Assembly (NCBI GenBank): GCA_022768865.1
Contig: JALELH010000066.1
Coordinates: forward strand, 1 to 64,000
Length of the DNA: 64,000 bases
Origin: Spirochaetia bacterium
GTDB taxonomy: Bacteria > Spirochaetota > Spirochaetia > Treponematales > Treponemataceae
Direction: 5' to 3'
Below the pieces are notes generated by a model. That model had not been told where the DNA came from. It saw nothing but the letters and a program-made list of their open reading frames with translations, and made no database searches. A program made the translations under genes and the position numbers. The number at the start of each line of letters is the position of its first letter. The stretch's first letter is position 1. Of this stretch, positions 1 to 7,333 are shown in pieces.

Positions 1-959
1 GGAAGGATTCCGTTGTTTTCAAGCAGGACTGCACATTCACTTTCTACCTGAACTGCTTTTTTATGATCCCGTTCATTATCAAAAACTGCGTTATCATGAG
101 GATTGTCCACATAATCAAAAAGAACATTCAGCATGTTTTCCACAGCCTTGTCCAGAAGCTTTTCATCTAAAGTGCCGGCTTTTACTGCTTCAACAATTTT
201 TGCATCATTAACGCCGCCGCTTGCAGGCATTTCCAAATCAAGGCCCGCTGCAATTCCTTTTGCACGGTCTGCAACGGCACCCCAGTCAGTCATTACATAA
301 CCGTCAAAACCCCATTCCTTGCGCAAAATGTCAGTCAAAAGCCTTTTGTTTTCCGTTGAATAGACACCGTTAATCTGATTGTAGCTTGCCATAATTGTCT
401 TAGGTTTGCTTTCCTTAACTGCAATTTCAAAACCGGTTAAATAGATTTCGCGGAAAGTCCTTTCATCAATTTCTGAACTTACGCTCATGCGGAAATATTC
501 CTGATTATTGCAGGCAAAATGCTTTACGGAAGTTCCAACATTCCACTTCTGCACGCCGCGTATATGTGCTGCAGCAATTTTTCCAGAAAGATAAGGGTCT
601 TCTGAAATGTATTCAAAGTTGCGGCCGCAAAGGGGACTGCGCTTAATGTTCATGGCAGGACCAAGAAGGACAGAAACATTCTGGGCACGGCACTGCTGGC
701 CAAGGGTATCGCCAACTTCTTCTAGAAGTTCCGTATCAAAACTTGAAGCAGTGGCACATGCAGCAGGGAAACATACAGTTGTAATTGTAGTTCCATCCTT
801 GTTCATTTTTCTTAAACCATGTGGCCCGTCAGAAACCATAACGGATGGAATTCCAAGACGGTCAACTGCCTTAGTATCCCAGAAACTTGATCCGGAACAA
901 AGGGATGCCTTTTCTTCAAGTGTCATTTGAGAAATTAATTGTTTAATGTCGCGTGACAT
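1..959 (-). CDS. Glycoside hydrolase family 3 beta-glucosidase-type enzyme, N-terminal part
   Basis: Partial gene running off the left edge; about 319 N-terminal residues are visible. It probably hydrolyses beta-linked glucosides or oligosaccharides. Seen: an N-terminal QMTLEEKASL, SDGPHGLR near residue 44, LCGRNFEY near residue 110, a KHFACNNQE segment, and MTDWGAV near residue 225 holding the presumed nucleophile Asp of the GH3 barrel. The ATG at 957-959 was chosen because AGGAGG (965-970) precedes it by 5 nt. There is no signal peptide, so it is likely cytoplasmic. A long inverted repeat lies in its promoter region (987-1035), and an AraC-type regulator is divergently placed. Family assignment is firm; substrate is not determinable from this portion. 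Confidence 0.9.
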   Translation of the reverse strand, partial: MSRDIKQLISQMTLEEKASLCSGSSFWDTKAVDRLGIPSVMVSDGPHGLRKMNKDGTTITTVCFPAACATASSFDTELLEEVGDTLGQQCRAQNVSVLLGPAMNIKRSPLCGRNFEYISEDPYLSGKIAAAHIRGVQKWNVGTSVKHFACNNQEYFRMSVSSEIDERTFREIYLTGFEIAVKESKPKTIMASYNQINGVYSTENKRLLTDILRKEWGFDGYVMTDWGAVADRAKGIAAGLDLEMPASGGVNDAKIVEAVKAGTLDEKLLDKAVENMLNVLFDYVDNPHDNAVFDNERDHKKAVQVESECAVLLENNGIL

Positions 960-986
960 AGTGTCCTCCTGTAAGAATATTCAACT

Positions 987-1035
987 GGGTCAAATATCAG
1001 TTAAAAAAATTCTATCATAAACTGACATTTGACCC
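987..1035. promoter_or_regulatory. Inverted repeat in the GH3 promoter region
   Basis: Two 16-nt arms (987-1002 and 1020-1035) match as inverted copies at 15 of 16 positions, separated by 17 nt. The core reads GGGTCAAATRTCAGTT. The repeat sits 28-76 nt upstream of the GH3 start codon and brackets AT-rich sequence with -10-like TATGAT and TAGAAT on the minus strand, as expected for an operator. The same GGTYRAATGTY core recurs at other intergenic ends in this window, so it could instead be a small dispersed repeat. Confidence 0.5.
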
Positions 1036-1122
1036 ACTTAATTATAAATGTGGAAATTTGAAAAAGCAATTTTAAAAGTATTCCCAAAGAATTAAAAAAA
1101 TGCTTTAATAAGCACAGTGGCA

Positions 1123-1158
1123 AAGAGGCATGGAACAAATCCGTGCCTCTTTTTTTTT
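1123..1158 (+). terminator. Intrinsic-terminator-like hairpin in the leader of the AraC-type gene
   Basis: AAGAGGCA (1123-1130) pairs with TGCCTCTT (1144-1151) and is followed by a T run to 1158. No plus-strand gene lies upstream, and the coding start is only 24 nt further on. It therefore looks like an attenuator or a stop for stray transcription rather than an ordinary gene end. Confidence 0.6.
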
Positions 1159-1181
1159 CTGATTTTTTAAGGAACAACACC

Positions 1182-2240
1182 ATGCAAACAGTTTCTTTCT
1201 TTGACCGCAAGAAAATTACCGCCGGCAGAATCATTGGCTTTTCATTCTGGGACAATAATCCGGATTACATTCTGGATAAAGACATTGCCTGCACCACTGC
1301 AAAAATACATGAAAAAATTCAGGAAAGCAAAACTGACATCCTTATAGCAGTTACTGACGGTGCAGATGTCTTTTCTCCGGAACGAATACGCGAAATTAAA
1401 AAAACTACTTCCAGAATGAAAATAATCGTAATCGGCAGGAATTCAGCCTATGAAATTGTGCGCCAGTATTTTACAAGTGATATCTTTGACTATCTTTTGG
1501 AGCCTGTTGCCGAAAAAACACTGGAAGAAACAGTCTTAAGGATGAATGAAGACAACAGCATAGAATACGTAATGAACAATCTAAAGGTTAAGGCCGATGC
1601 ACTTATAGACAACATTCTTCTTGGCGGCGGCCGTGAAGAACCTATCATTACGGGAATCTTCAATAAGATTTACAGGGACTGGAAAAACGATTCCGTAAGC
1701 TGCCAGAAAATTGCAAACAGGGCAAAATCATATATTTACGAAATACTTATTGAACAGAAGCCATGGCTTGAAAAATTCCTTTTCAAGAATGACTTTACAT
1801 GCCACTTTGGATTTACATTAAAAAGCAGGGAAGAACTTATAAAAAACTGGACCATGAACTTTACGGAAGCAAGTGCCATGGTAAAAAAATATCAGATGAT
1901 TGACGACAAAATGGTTTATAAAATCGGCAGGTATGCTGTTGTGCATATTGACGAACGTCTTTCCCTTGATGATGTTTCAAAAGGCGTGTTCCTGAATTCA
2001 AGTTACGTAAGCCATATTTTCAAAAAGACCACCGGAGTCAATTTCATTGACTTTATGACCAGCGTAAAAAAAGACCGTGCAAAAGTCCTGCTAAGGGATC
2101 CTGAAATCCGCATAAACAAGGTTTCTTCTATTCTGGGATTTGCCAATCAGGAATACTTTACAAAGAACTTTAAGCGCAAAACAGGCTCTACTCCGTCTGA
2201 ATATAAAAAAATACTGATAAGTAAATATTCAGAAAGTTAA
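1182..2240 (+). CDS. AraC-family transcriptional regulator with a pseudo-receiver N-terminus
   Basis: 352 residues. The C-terminal ~100 residues form a two-helix-turn-helix AraC domain: VSKGVFLNSSYVSHIFKK and later GFANQEYFTKNFKRKTG...PSEYK. The N-terminal ~125 residues resemble a YesN-type receiver domain (FDYLLEPV near residue 102 corresponds to FDYLLKPV). However, the conserved receiver Lys is Glu and no acidic pair follows the first strand, so phosphorylation is doubtful. The ATG at 1182 was chosen over an upstream GTG at 1143 because AAGGAA (1169-1174) lies 7 nt before it and the GTG falls inside a hairpin. Such proteins often control sugar utilisation; the divergent GH3 gene is a plausible target (inference). 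No histidine kinase is adjacent. Confidence 0.85.
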   Translation: MQTVSFFDRKKITAGRIIGFSFWDNNPDYILDKDIACTTAKIHEKIQESKTDILIAVTDGADVFSPERIREIKKTTSRMKIIVIGRNSAYEIVRQYFTSDIFDYLLEPVAEKTLEETVLRMNEDNSIEYVMNNLKVKADALIDNILLGGGREEPIITGIFNKIYRDWKNDSVSCQKIANRAKSYIYEILIEQKPWLEKFLFKNDFTCHFGFTLKSREELIKNWTMNFTEASAMVKKYQMIDDKMVYKIGRYAVVHIDERLSLDDVSKGVFLNSSYVSHIFKKTTGVNFIDFMTSVKKDRAKVLLRDPEIRINKVSSILGFANQEYFTKNFKRKTGSTPSEYKKILISKYSES

Positions 2241-2242
2241 AG

Positions 2243-2276
2243 AAAAAGCCAGCCGCTTCTGCGCCTGGCTTTTTTT
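2243..2276. terminator. Bidirectional intrinsic terminator
   Basis: AAAAAGCCAG pairs with CTGGCTTTTT around a short loop, with A and T tracts on the two sides. It sits between the convergent AraC-type gene and gatB and can serve both. Confidence 0.85.
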
Positions 2277-2308
2277 ATTCTAGCATATTTTATGATTAAA
2301 CGAAAAAA

Positions 2309-3847
2309 CTAAAGTGCAGCAAGTTTTGCGGCTACAAGCTTGCTTGCAATGGCAGGGTTTGCCTTGCCCTTGGATTCCTTCATGACCTGACCGCATAGCC
2401 AGCCCACAACATTAGTTTTGCCGCCCTTAAAGTCTGCAACAGCCTTAGGATTCTTTTCAATTACTGCATCAACAATGGCTTCAATGGCACCTTCATCTGC
2501 AACAACTTCCATGCCTTCTTCCTTTACGATTACAGACGGCATCTTGTTTGTTTCAAGCATTTTGGCAAACACAGTCTTTCCCTGGGCGCCGTTAATTTTT
2601 TTATCTGCAATAAGATTAACAAGTTCCGTAATGTGTGCAGGTGTAATGGTTACATCGGCAATAGTCTTTTTCTGCTCGTTAAGGACTGCAAGAAGTTCTG
2701 CAAGAATCCAGTTGGCAACCTTCTTAACATCCTTTGCATTTTTTGCAGCTTCTTCAAACCACATGGCAAGGTCGCGGCTGGAAGTCAAAGTTTCAACGTC
2801 AAAGTCAGAAAGACCATATTCTTTCTTAAGGCGTGTCCTCTTTGCTTCAGGAAGTTCGCCTACACGGTCAAAGGCACGCTTAATAAGTTCTTCTTCTACT
2901 GTAAAAGGCTTAATGTCCGGTTCAACAACAAAGCGGTAGTCAACAAAAGAATTCTTTGTACGCTGAACGACGGTCTGCTTTTTATCGTCGTCCCAGCCCA
3001 TTGTAACCTTAAAGCCTGCATTGAATTCCTGACGGTCGTTGATGAATTCTTCAAGCTGGCGCTTTGTTTCGTATGCACAGGCATCCTTAATTGTGCGGAA
3101 AGAGTTAAGGTTCTTGATTTCAGAAATAGGAGTGTGATATTCCTTGCCGTCTTCCCATACATTAAGGTTGATGTTGGCGTCACAGCGCATATTGCCTTCT
3201 TCAAGGTTACCGTTTGTAACTTTAACATAGCGCAGGATTTCCTGAATTGTCTGGAAGAAAAGGGCTGCTTCTTCACCGGAAGTCATATCAGGCTTTGTAA
3301 CAATTTCTATAAGTGGAGTTCCGCAGCGGTTGTAGTCAATATAAGAGTGGGCTCCCTGCAAGTGCAAGGACTTGCCTACGTCTTCTTCAAGGTGAATGCG
3401 TTCAACACGGACACGGCGGTATTTTCCGTTATCCACGATGCAAGGTTCACCCTTAAAATTTACGGAACGGCATTTTGCACCACCTGCCCTTTCTTCTTCC
3501 GGATAATGAATCATGGGCAGATCAACATAACCGTCTGTGCAAAGGGGAATATCATACTGAGTAATCTGATAGCCTTTTGCAAGGTCCGGATAAAAATAAT
3601 GCTTGCGGTCAAATTTTGTAAAGCGTGCAATCTTGCAGTTAAGGGCATGGCCTGCAACTGCACCAAGTTCAACATAGCCTTTGGAAATGCGCGGCATGGC
3701 ACCAGGCAGTCCAAGGCATACAGGACAAACACGTGTGTTAGGCATTCCGCCATAACGGTTTTCACAGGCACAGAAAGCCTTTGTTTTTGTAAGTAACTGA
3801 GTATGGATTTCGCATCCGATTACAACTTCATATTTTTCAATTGCCAT
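2309..3847 (-). CDS. gatB: Aspartyl/glutamyl-tRNA(Asn/Gln) amidotransferase subunit B
   Basis: 512 residues, full length for GatB. It is the tRNA-binding, kinase-like subunit of GatCAB, which activates Glu-tRNA(Gln) or Asp-tRNA(Asn) for amidation. Seen: N-terminal VVIGCEIHTQL, the zinc-site region CACENRYGG...CPVCLGLPG, KNLNSFR, and a C-terminal YqeY-like tail ending in the conserved VVGWLCGQVMKESKGKANP segment. The ATG at 3847 has a weak AGGA 6 nt upstream. gatA and gatC are not in the window, so the subunits are encoded separately here. The neighbours are unrelated and the gene appears monocistronic. Confidence 0.97.
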   Translation of the reverse strand: MAIEKYEVVIGCEIHTQLLTKTKAFCACENRYGGMPNTRVCPVCLGLPGAMPRISKGYVELGAVAGHALNCKIARFTKFDRKHYFYPDLAKGYQITQYDIPLCTDGYVDLPMIHYPEEERAGGAKCRSVNFKGEPCIVDNGKYRRVRVERIHLEEDVGKSLHLQGAHSYIDYNRCGTPLIEIVTKPDMTSGEEAALFFQTIQEILRYVKVTNGNLEEGNMRCDANINLNVWEDGKEYHTPISEIKNLNSFRTIKDACAYETKRQLEEFINDRQEFNAGFKVTMGWDDDKKQTVVQRTKNSFVDYRFVVEPDIKPFTVEEELIKRAFDRVGELPEAKRTRLKKEYGLSDFDVETLTSSRDLAMWFEEAAKNAKDVKKVANWILAELLAVLNEQKKTIADVTITPAHITELVNLIADKKINGAQGKTVFAKMLETNKMPSVIVKEEGMEVVADEGAIEAIVDAVIEKNPKAVADFKGGKTNVVGWLCGQVMKESKGKANPAIASKLVAAKLAAL

Positions 3848-3940
3848 AATAATTCCTAGAAAATTTTACAATTATTATAGAAGAGATTATTAATCATTTC
3901 AATAATTGAAAATAACTGAACAACTACTGTTTTCATTGAA

Positions 3941-4040
3941 AATAAACGCTGTAGGCAGGTTCAGGAATGAAAAAAAATCTGCAGGAGCGAAGCGACGAAG
4001 CCTTTTTTTCAGGCCTGGTTCTGCCGAGAGGCGTTTATTT
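3941..4040. repeat. Dispersed ~100-nt imperfect palindrome, copy 1
   Basis: The ends are perfect inverted repeats, AATAAACGC (3941-3949) and GCGTTTATT (4031-4039). Inside them GGCAG pairs with CTGCC. A nearly identical copy lies at 61873-61971 and a partial one starts at 27089. Open reading frames entering this block upstream of the M15 peptidase are artefacts of the repeat. Confidence 0.8.
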
Positions 4041-4092
4041 TAAATACAAAATATTATATTGCATAAGTTGTTTTGTTTTTAGAAAAAGGAAT

Positions 4093-4098
4093 TATAAT
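4093..4098 (+). promoter_or_regulatory. -10 hexamer TATAAT 6 nt before the M15 peptidase start
   Basis: A perfect TATAAT ends 6 nt before the ATG at 4105. Transcription would begin at or next to the start codon, predicting a leaderless mRNA. A good -35 is not evident; GTTTTG lies at 4070-4075. Confidence 0.55.
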
Positions 4099-4104
4099 CT
4101 TACT

Positions 4105-5040
4105 ATGCTTAAGTTTCTGCTTTTTATCTTGCTTCAGGTTTCCCTGCTTGCTCCGGCTTTTGCATGGGGAATTAAAAACAAAAAAACTAACGCCGCAGAA
4201 CCAAAGACAGTTAAGGTTCAGGCAGAAGACAAAGCAAAACCACTGCCTTCAGACTTGCAGGTCTTGATTGGCGCATACCCGGAACTTAAAATCCATGCCC
4301 AGTTTGATCAGGCACAAAATGAATATAAAATCACCTTTAATAGCTACGGAAAAGACTTTATGTTTTACTGGGCAGACGGCCGTGTTTTGCCGCCGGAAGA
4401 ATTAAAAAACAGGCAGAACTTTCACCCAATAATCTATCTATATAATAACGTTCTGCGGGACCCTTCAACTTTTACAGAAGAAGAAATAGCACACTTAAAG
4501 GAATATGGCAAAGTCAGCAGCAGAAAGAACGCACCGGGCACGCCCATGTTTTTCTTTGATGCAATTTATTCGTCCCAGAGCAGAAGCACAATTGAACGCC
4601 ACATTGTAACCACGACATTTTTAGGAAAGCCCACAAGGGTTCACGAAAAGATTTTTCCAAAGCTTAAGAATGTAGAAAAGAAAATTCTTGAAGCAGAAAA
4701 AACATCGCCAAAGGTAAAGACCTTTGTAAGGGAATTAAAAAGTGCAGCGGCCTACCACTGGCGCGAAATTGACGGAACATCAAGAAAATCATTCCACAGC
4801 CTTGGCATTGCAATTGACGTGCTGCCCGTTGCTTACCACGGCGGAGAAGTTTACTGGAGCTGGGCAAGGGATAAAAACCCCAGCGGCTGGATGAAGACAC
4901 CACTTAAAAGAAGATGGATGCCGCCGGAAGAAGTTATCCGTGCCTTTGAAAGCGAAGGCTTTATCTGGGGCGGCTACTGGGCCATCTGGGACAACATGCA
5001 TTTTGAATATCACCCGGAGTTGCGCGCAAAAAGCAATTGA
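4105..5040 (+). CDS. Exported M15-family (VanY/D-Ala-D-Ala carboxypeptidase-like) peptidase
   Basis: 311 residues. A signal peptide spans about residues 1-21 (MLKFLLFILL... ending PAFAWG), so the enzyme acts in the periplasm. The C-terminal third carries the M15 zinc signature: SFHSLGIAIDV near residues 229-239 (His and Asp ligands) and DNMHFEYHPE near 296-305 (catalytic Glu/His region). The family trims D-Ala-containing peptidoglycan peptides. The start was set at 4105, because upstream in-frame codons lie in a dispersed repeat and encode no signal peptide. AAGGA at 4086-4090 is too far (14 nt) to be a convincing ribosome site. The middle ~180 residues have no recognised domain. Confidence 0.85.
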   Translation: MLKFLLFILLQVSLLAPAFAWGIKNKKTNAAEPKTVKVQAEDKAKPLPSDLQVLIGAYPELKIHAQFDQAQNEYKITFNSYGKDFMFYWADGRVLPPEELKNRQNFHPIIYLYNNVLRDPSTFTEEEIAHLKEYGKVSSRKNAPGTPMFFFDAIYSSQSRSTIERHIVTTTFLGKPTRVHEKIFPKLKNVEKKILEAEKTSPKVKTFVRELKSAAAYHWREIDGTSRKSFHSLGIAIDVLPVAYHGGEVYWSWARDKNPSGWMKTPLKRRWMPPEEVIRAFESEGFIWGGYWAIWDNMHFEYHPELRAKSN

Positions 5041-5180
5041 CACAATAGAAGCCCGCACCGGCAATAACTTTTTGCGCAAGAATTGCTACGCACTCAAACC
5101 GCTGAATAACTGCCATACTTCCTGCCATATTCACTTGCCATGGAATAACAGCTTGCTATAATGCTAAACAACGGCTACAT

Positions 5181-5210
5181 CACAACGGTATATTACAATA
5201 TACCGTTGTG
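5181..5210. repeat. 30-nt palindrome
   Basis: CACAACGGTATATT is followed by AC and its exact inverted copy, two 14-nt arms in all. The half-site AATATACCG recurs in the neighbouring palindrome at 5220-5235, suggesting a repeated protein-binding site. Confidence 0.85.
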
Positions 5211-5219
5211 GAATACTGT

Positions 5220-5235
5220 AATATACCGGTATATT
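5220..5235. repeat. 16-bp perfect palindrome AATATACCGGTATATT
   Basis: Perfect dyad with no spacer, 10 nt after the 30-nt palindrome and sharing its AATATACCG half-site. Candidate operator; it is about 200 nt from the next coding start, so the target is uncertain. Confidence 0.8.
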
Positions 5236-5251
5236 CACAATTGCTTGCCCT

Positions 5252-5365
5252 ATTGCATAACTTAAGCCATTTTATGCAATGCATAAGGGCTGCACAGGTA
5301 AACAGACGCTGAACTGTCTTTGGAACGGCAGCCGTTAAACCTTTTGCAGGCTTTTCCCCTTATGC
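5252..5365. repeat. Adjacent hairpin and 85-nt folded segment
   Basis: ATTGCATAA (5252-5260) pairs with TTATGCAAT (5272-5280). Directly next to it, GCATAAGGG (5281-5289) pairs with CCCTTATGC (5357-5365). The latter encloses GGCTGC paired with GCAGCC and small AGAC/GTCT pairing. The GCATAAGGG strand could partly pair with GCCCTATTGC upstream instead, giving alternative folds. Confidence 0.55.
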
Positions 5366-5436
5366 CGCCTTCCTTTGTTGCCGAAAATATCATTGTATAG
5401 TAGACTTTGTTTATAGGTTAATCTCAGGAGGATACA

Positions 5437-6465
5437 ATGATTAAAAGTAAAATTGTAGTGCTTTCGGCTTGTTTTGCCGCAGCATCGCTTTTTATGGTTT
5501 CCTGCGGTTCAACAAAAGAACCGGAACCGGCACCCGTAGAAGACACAGCAGAAGAACAGGCAGAAGAAGAAACTCCGGCAGAAGAAAACACAGATGCCAT
5601 AGACAGCATCTGGGCTTCCGTTGATTCATCAAGACAAAAGGCCATAGACGCCGGTGCAGAAAATGCATCAGCAGACCTCTTTGCCGCAGCAGAAGAAGAA
5701 TACAACAAGCTAAAAAACGGCCAGGCAACAGACGAAGAACTTCTTGCACTTAAGGCACGCTATGCTGCCCTTGAAGCATTTGCAGACGCCAAGGCAAAAA
5801 AAGAAAAGATAGACCAGCTTGGACTTGCTTCCTACAACCAGAAAGTTTACGACGAAGGCTGCGCCCTGATAGAAGAACTTGACCAAAACCAGGGCCTTTC
5901 CGCAGCAGACTGGAACACAAAGGCAGTAGCCGCAGATGCTTCCATGACCGCCGTTCTTGAAACAGGACTCCGTGCAAAGGCAAGGGAAGAACGCGATGCA
6001 GCCGTTGCCGCACAGAAAAAGGCAAACAGCGTAAAGTGCTTTGTTTCCCGCAAAGACGAATATGCCACATTTGTAAACGCATTCAAATCAGGAGACAAGA
6101 GCTTTGTAACAAAGAATCCTGAAGCAGCCCTTGAAAATTACACAAAGGCAAAAGAAGGTTTTGAAGGCCTTTATACAGAAGTTTCAGAGGCACGTTCAAA
6201 GGCACAGCAGGTAATTGACGAAGCAAAGCAGCGTGTTGCAGCTTCAGAAAAGACAGCAGAACAGGCAGACATAGACAAGCCTCTCGGAGACGAACCTGTA
6301 GAAGGCATTGAAGCAGAAGACACAACACTTCTTGAAGAAGACGACTATTCAGAATCTGCCAGTGCAGAAGTTGACCTTACGGCAGAAGAAGCTCCTGCAG
6401 AAGATTTAGTAGAAAAAGTTGAAGACGGCGTTAAATCCGTAATTGATGCACAGGAGGCAGAATAA
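5437..6465 (+). CDS. Acidic lipoprotein with alpha-helical repeats
   Basis: 342 residues. A lipoprotein signal peptide ends in the lipobox FMVSC near residue 22, followed by an acidic Pro/Glu linker (EPEPAPVEDTAEEQ). Then come long Ala/Glu/Lys-rich helices likely to form coiled coil or TPR-like bundles, and a very acidic tail. The start has a strong AGGAGG. The stop overlaps the ATG of the LysM gene by one base (TAATG), so the two are translationally coupled. A cell-envelope structural or scaffolding role together with the LysM partner is likely. I recognise no specific function; spirochaetes carry many such proteins. Confidence 0.85.
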   Translation: MIKSKIVVLSACFAAASLFMVSCGSTKEPEPAPVEDTAEEQAEEETPAEENTDAIDSIWASVDSSRQKAIDAGAENASADLFAAAEEEYNKLKNGQATDEELLALKARYAALEAFADAKAKKEKIDQLGLASYNQKVYDEGCALIEELDQNQGLSAADWNTKAVAADASMTAVLETGLRAKAREERDAAVAAQKKANSVKCFVSRKDEYATFVNAFKSGDKSFVTKNPEAALENYTKAKEGFEGLYTEVSEARSKAQQVIDEAKQRVAASEKTAEQADIDKPLGDEPVEGIEAEDTTLLEEDDYSESASAEVDLTAEEAPAEDLVEKVEDGVKSVIDAQEAE

Positions 6466-7157
6466 TGAAAAAACTTATTGCTTGTATTTTTGCAGCCGTT
6501 ACTACTGCTGCAGTTTTTGCCGCCAGCTACACAAACAATACTTACCAGAAACTTGCACGTGAATATACAATCAAGGCAGACAAGGCCCTTGATGCAGGCG
6601 AATACGTCCTTGCAGAAGAATATGCTGCAAAGGCAAAGGAAAATGCAGATCTTTCTGACCAGTATATAAGCCACATGCTTGCCAGGGAAAATGCAGAAAA
6701 GAACCTTAACCTTGCAAAGAACAGGCTTGCTTACGTAGAAGGCATTCACGGCAAGGAAAACTATCCTGTTGCCTACGATGCAGCTTCCAAAGCCATGACA
6801 CAGGCAGAAGATGCTTTTGCAAAAGAAGACTGGGACAATGCCAATGCAAGTGCACTGCAGGTTATTGATATTCTTGCAGAAGTAAAGGAAATTACACCGC
6901 TTCCTAAGTATTATGTTGTGCGCCCGTGGGCTACAGACAAGGACTGTTTCTGGAACATTTCAGGCCGCCCTTATGTTTACAACAACCCGTACCTTTGGGA
7001 AAACCTTTACGAAGCAAACAAGGATGCACTTCCTAAGAAGAATGACCCTAACCTTATTCTTCCAGGCATGAAGATGGAAATCCCTTCTTTGTCAGGCGAA
7101 TACCGCGAAGGAACATACAACCCAAAGACAGAATACCCTTCGTATGAGGGCAAATAA
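6465..7157 (+). CDS. Exported LysM-domain protein with helical repeats
   Basis: 230 residues. Signal peptide about residues 1-19 (MKKLIACIFA...VFAAS). The middle ~120 residues are Ala/Glu-rich helices with TPR-like spacing (AREYTIKADKALDAGEYVLAEEYA). The C-terminus from about residue 145 is a LysM-type peptidoglycan-binding module (YYVVRPW...CFWNIS...NPYLWENLYEAN...LILPGMKMEIP). It is translationally coupled to the upstream lipoprotein. One may sit in a membrane and the other on peptidoglycan, bridging the envelope (inference). The stop codon lies within the first hairpin of a three-hairpin series before the terminator at 7282. Confidence 0.85.
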   Translation: MKKLIACIFAAVTTAAVFAASYTNNTYQKLAREYTIKADKALDAGEYVLAEEYAAKAKENADLSDQYISHMLARENAEKNLNLAKNRLAYVEGIHGKENYPVAYDAASKAMTQAEDAFAKEDWDNANASALQVIDILAEVKEITPLPKYYVVRPWATDKDCFWNISGRPYVYNNPYLWENLYEANKDALPKKNDPNLILPGMKMEIPSLSGEYREGTYNPKTEYPSYEGK

Positions 7158-7261
7158 ATCAACATCCATGTTGATTTATTTGCTACGAGAATTAAGCCTT
7201 CGTCTTAATTCTCTCAGGGCAATTTTGCTTAACTTTACATGCGCCATCCATGGCTCCATGT
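7151..7261. repeat. Series of three hairpins after the LysM gene
   Basis: Hairpin 1 (7151-7182) has perfect 15-nt arms beginning CAAATAAATCAACAT and covers the LysM stop codon. Hairpin 2 (7187-7213) has 10-nt arms GAGAATTAAG/CTTAATTCTC. Hairpin 3 (7237-7261) has ACAT..GCCAT paired with ATGGC..ATGT. The arms have different sequences but the same architecture. Confidence 0.7.
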
Positions 7262-7281
7262 AATCATCAGCGTATAAAAAG

Positions 7282-7316
7282 AAACGCCTTCAGTTGCTTG
7301 ACTGAAGGCGTTTTTT
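7282..7316. terminator. Intrinsic terminator, likely bidirectional
   Basis: The 13-bp stem AAACGCCTTCAGT/ACTGAAGGCGTTT is followed by TTT on the plus strand and by TTTCTTTTT on the minus strand. It ends the lipoprotein-LysM operon and can also end the convergent nudix/glmS unit. Confidence 0.9.
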
Positions 7317-7333
7317 GTTTGCTTATGATTACG

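Larger units (their letters stand above)
5041..5436. other. Structured intergenic region without a gene
   Basis: 396 bp between the M15 peptidase and the lipoprotein operon. No credible coding frame. It contains a 30-nt palindrome (5181-5210), a 16-nt perfect palindrome (5220-5235), a hairpin (5252-5280) and a larger folded segment (5281-5365), ending with the ribosome site CAGGAGG before 5437. It resembles no riboswitch or known ncRNA that I recognise. Confidence 0.6.

Noticed and set aside
2633-3796. Long open frame (387 codons) on the plus strand opposite gatB
   Set aside because: Cys/Phe-rich composition, no ribosome site, fully antisense to a clear gatB; a shadow frame.
3967-4104. N-terminal extension of the M15 peptidase gene
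   Set aside because: The first codons lie inside a dispersed palindrome with no signal peptide; the signal peptide begins at 4105.
5281-5365. Cyclic-di-GMP (GEMM) riboswitch
   Set aside because: CACAGGTAAAC is suggestive, but the conserved tetraloop/receptor and second-stem motifs are missing, and a promoter-like region follows it.
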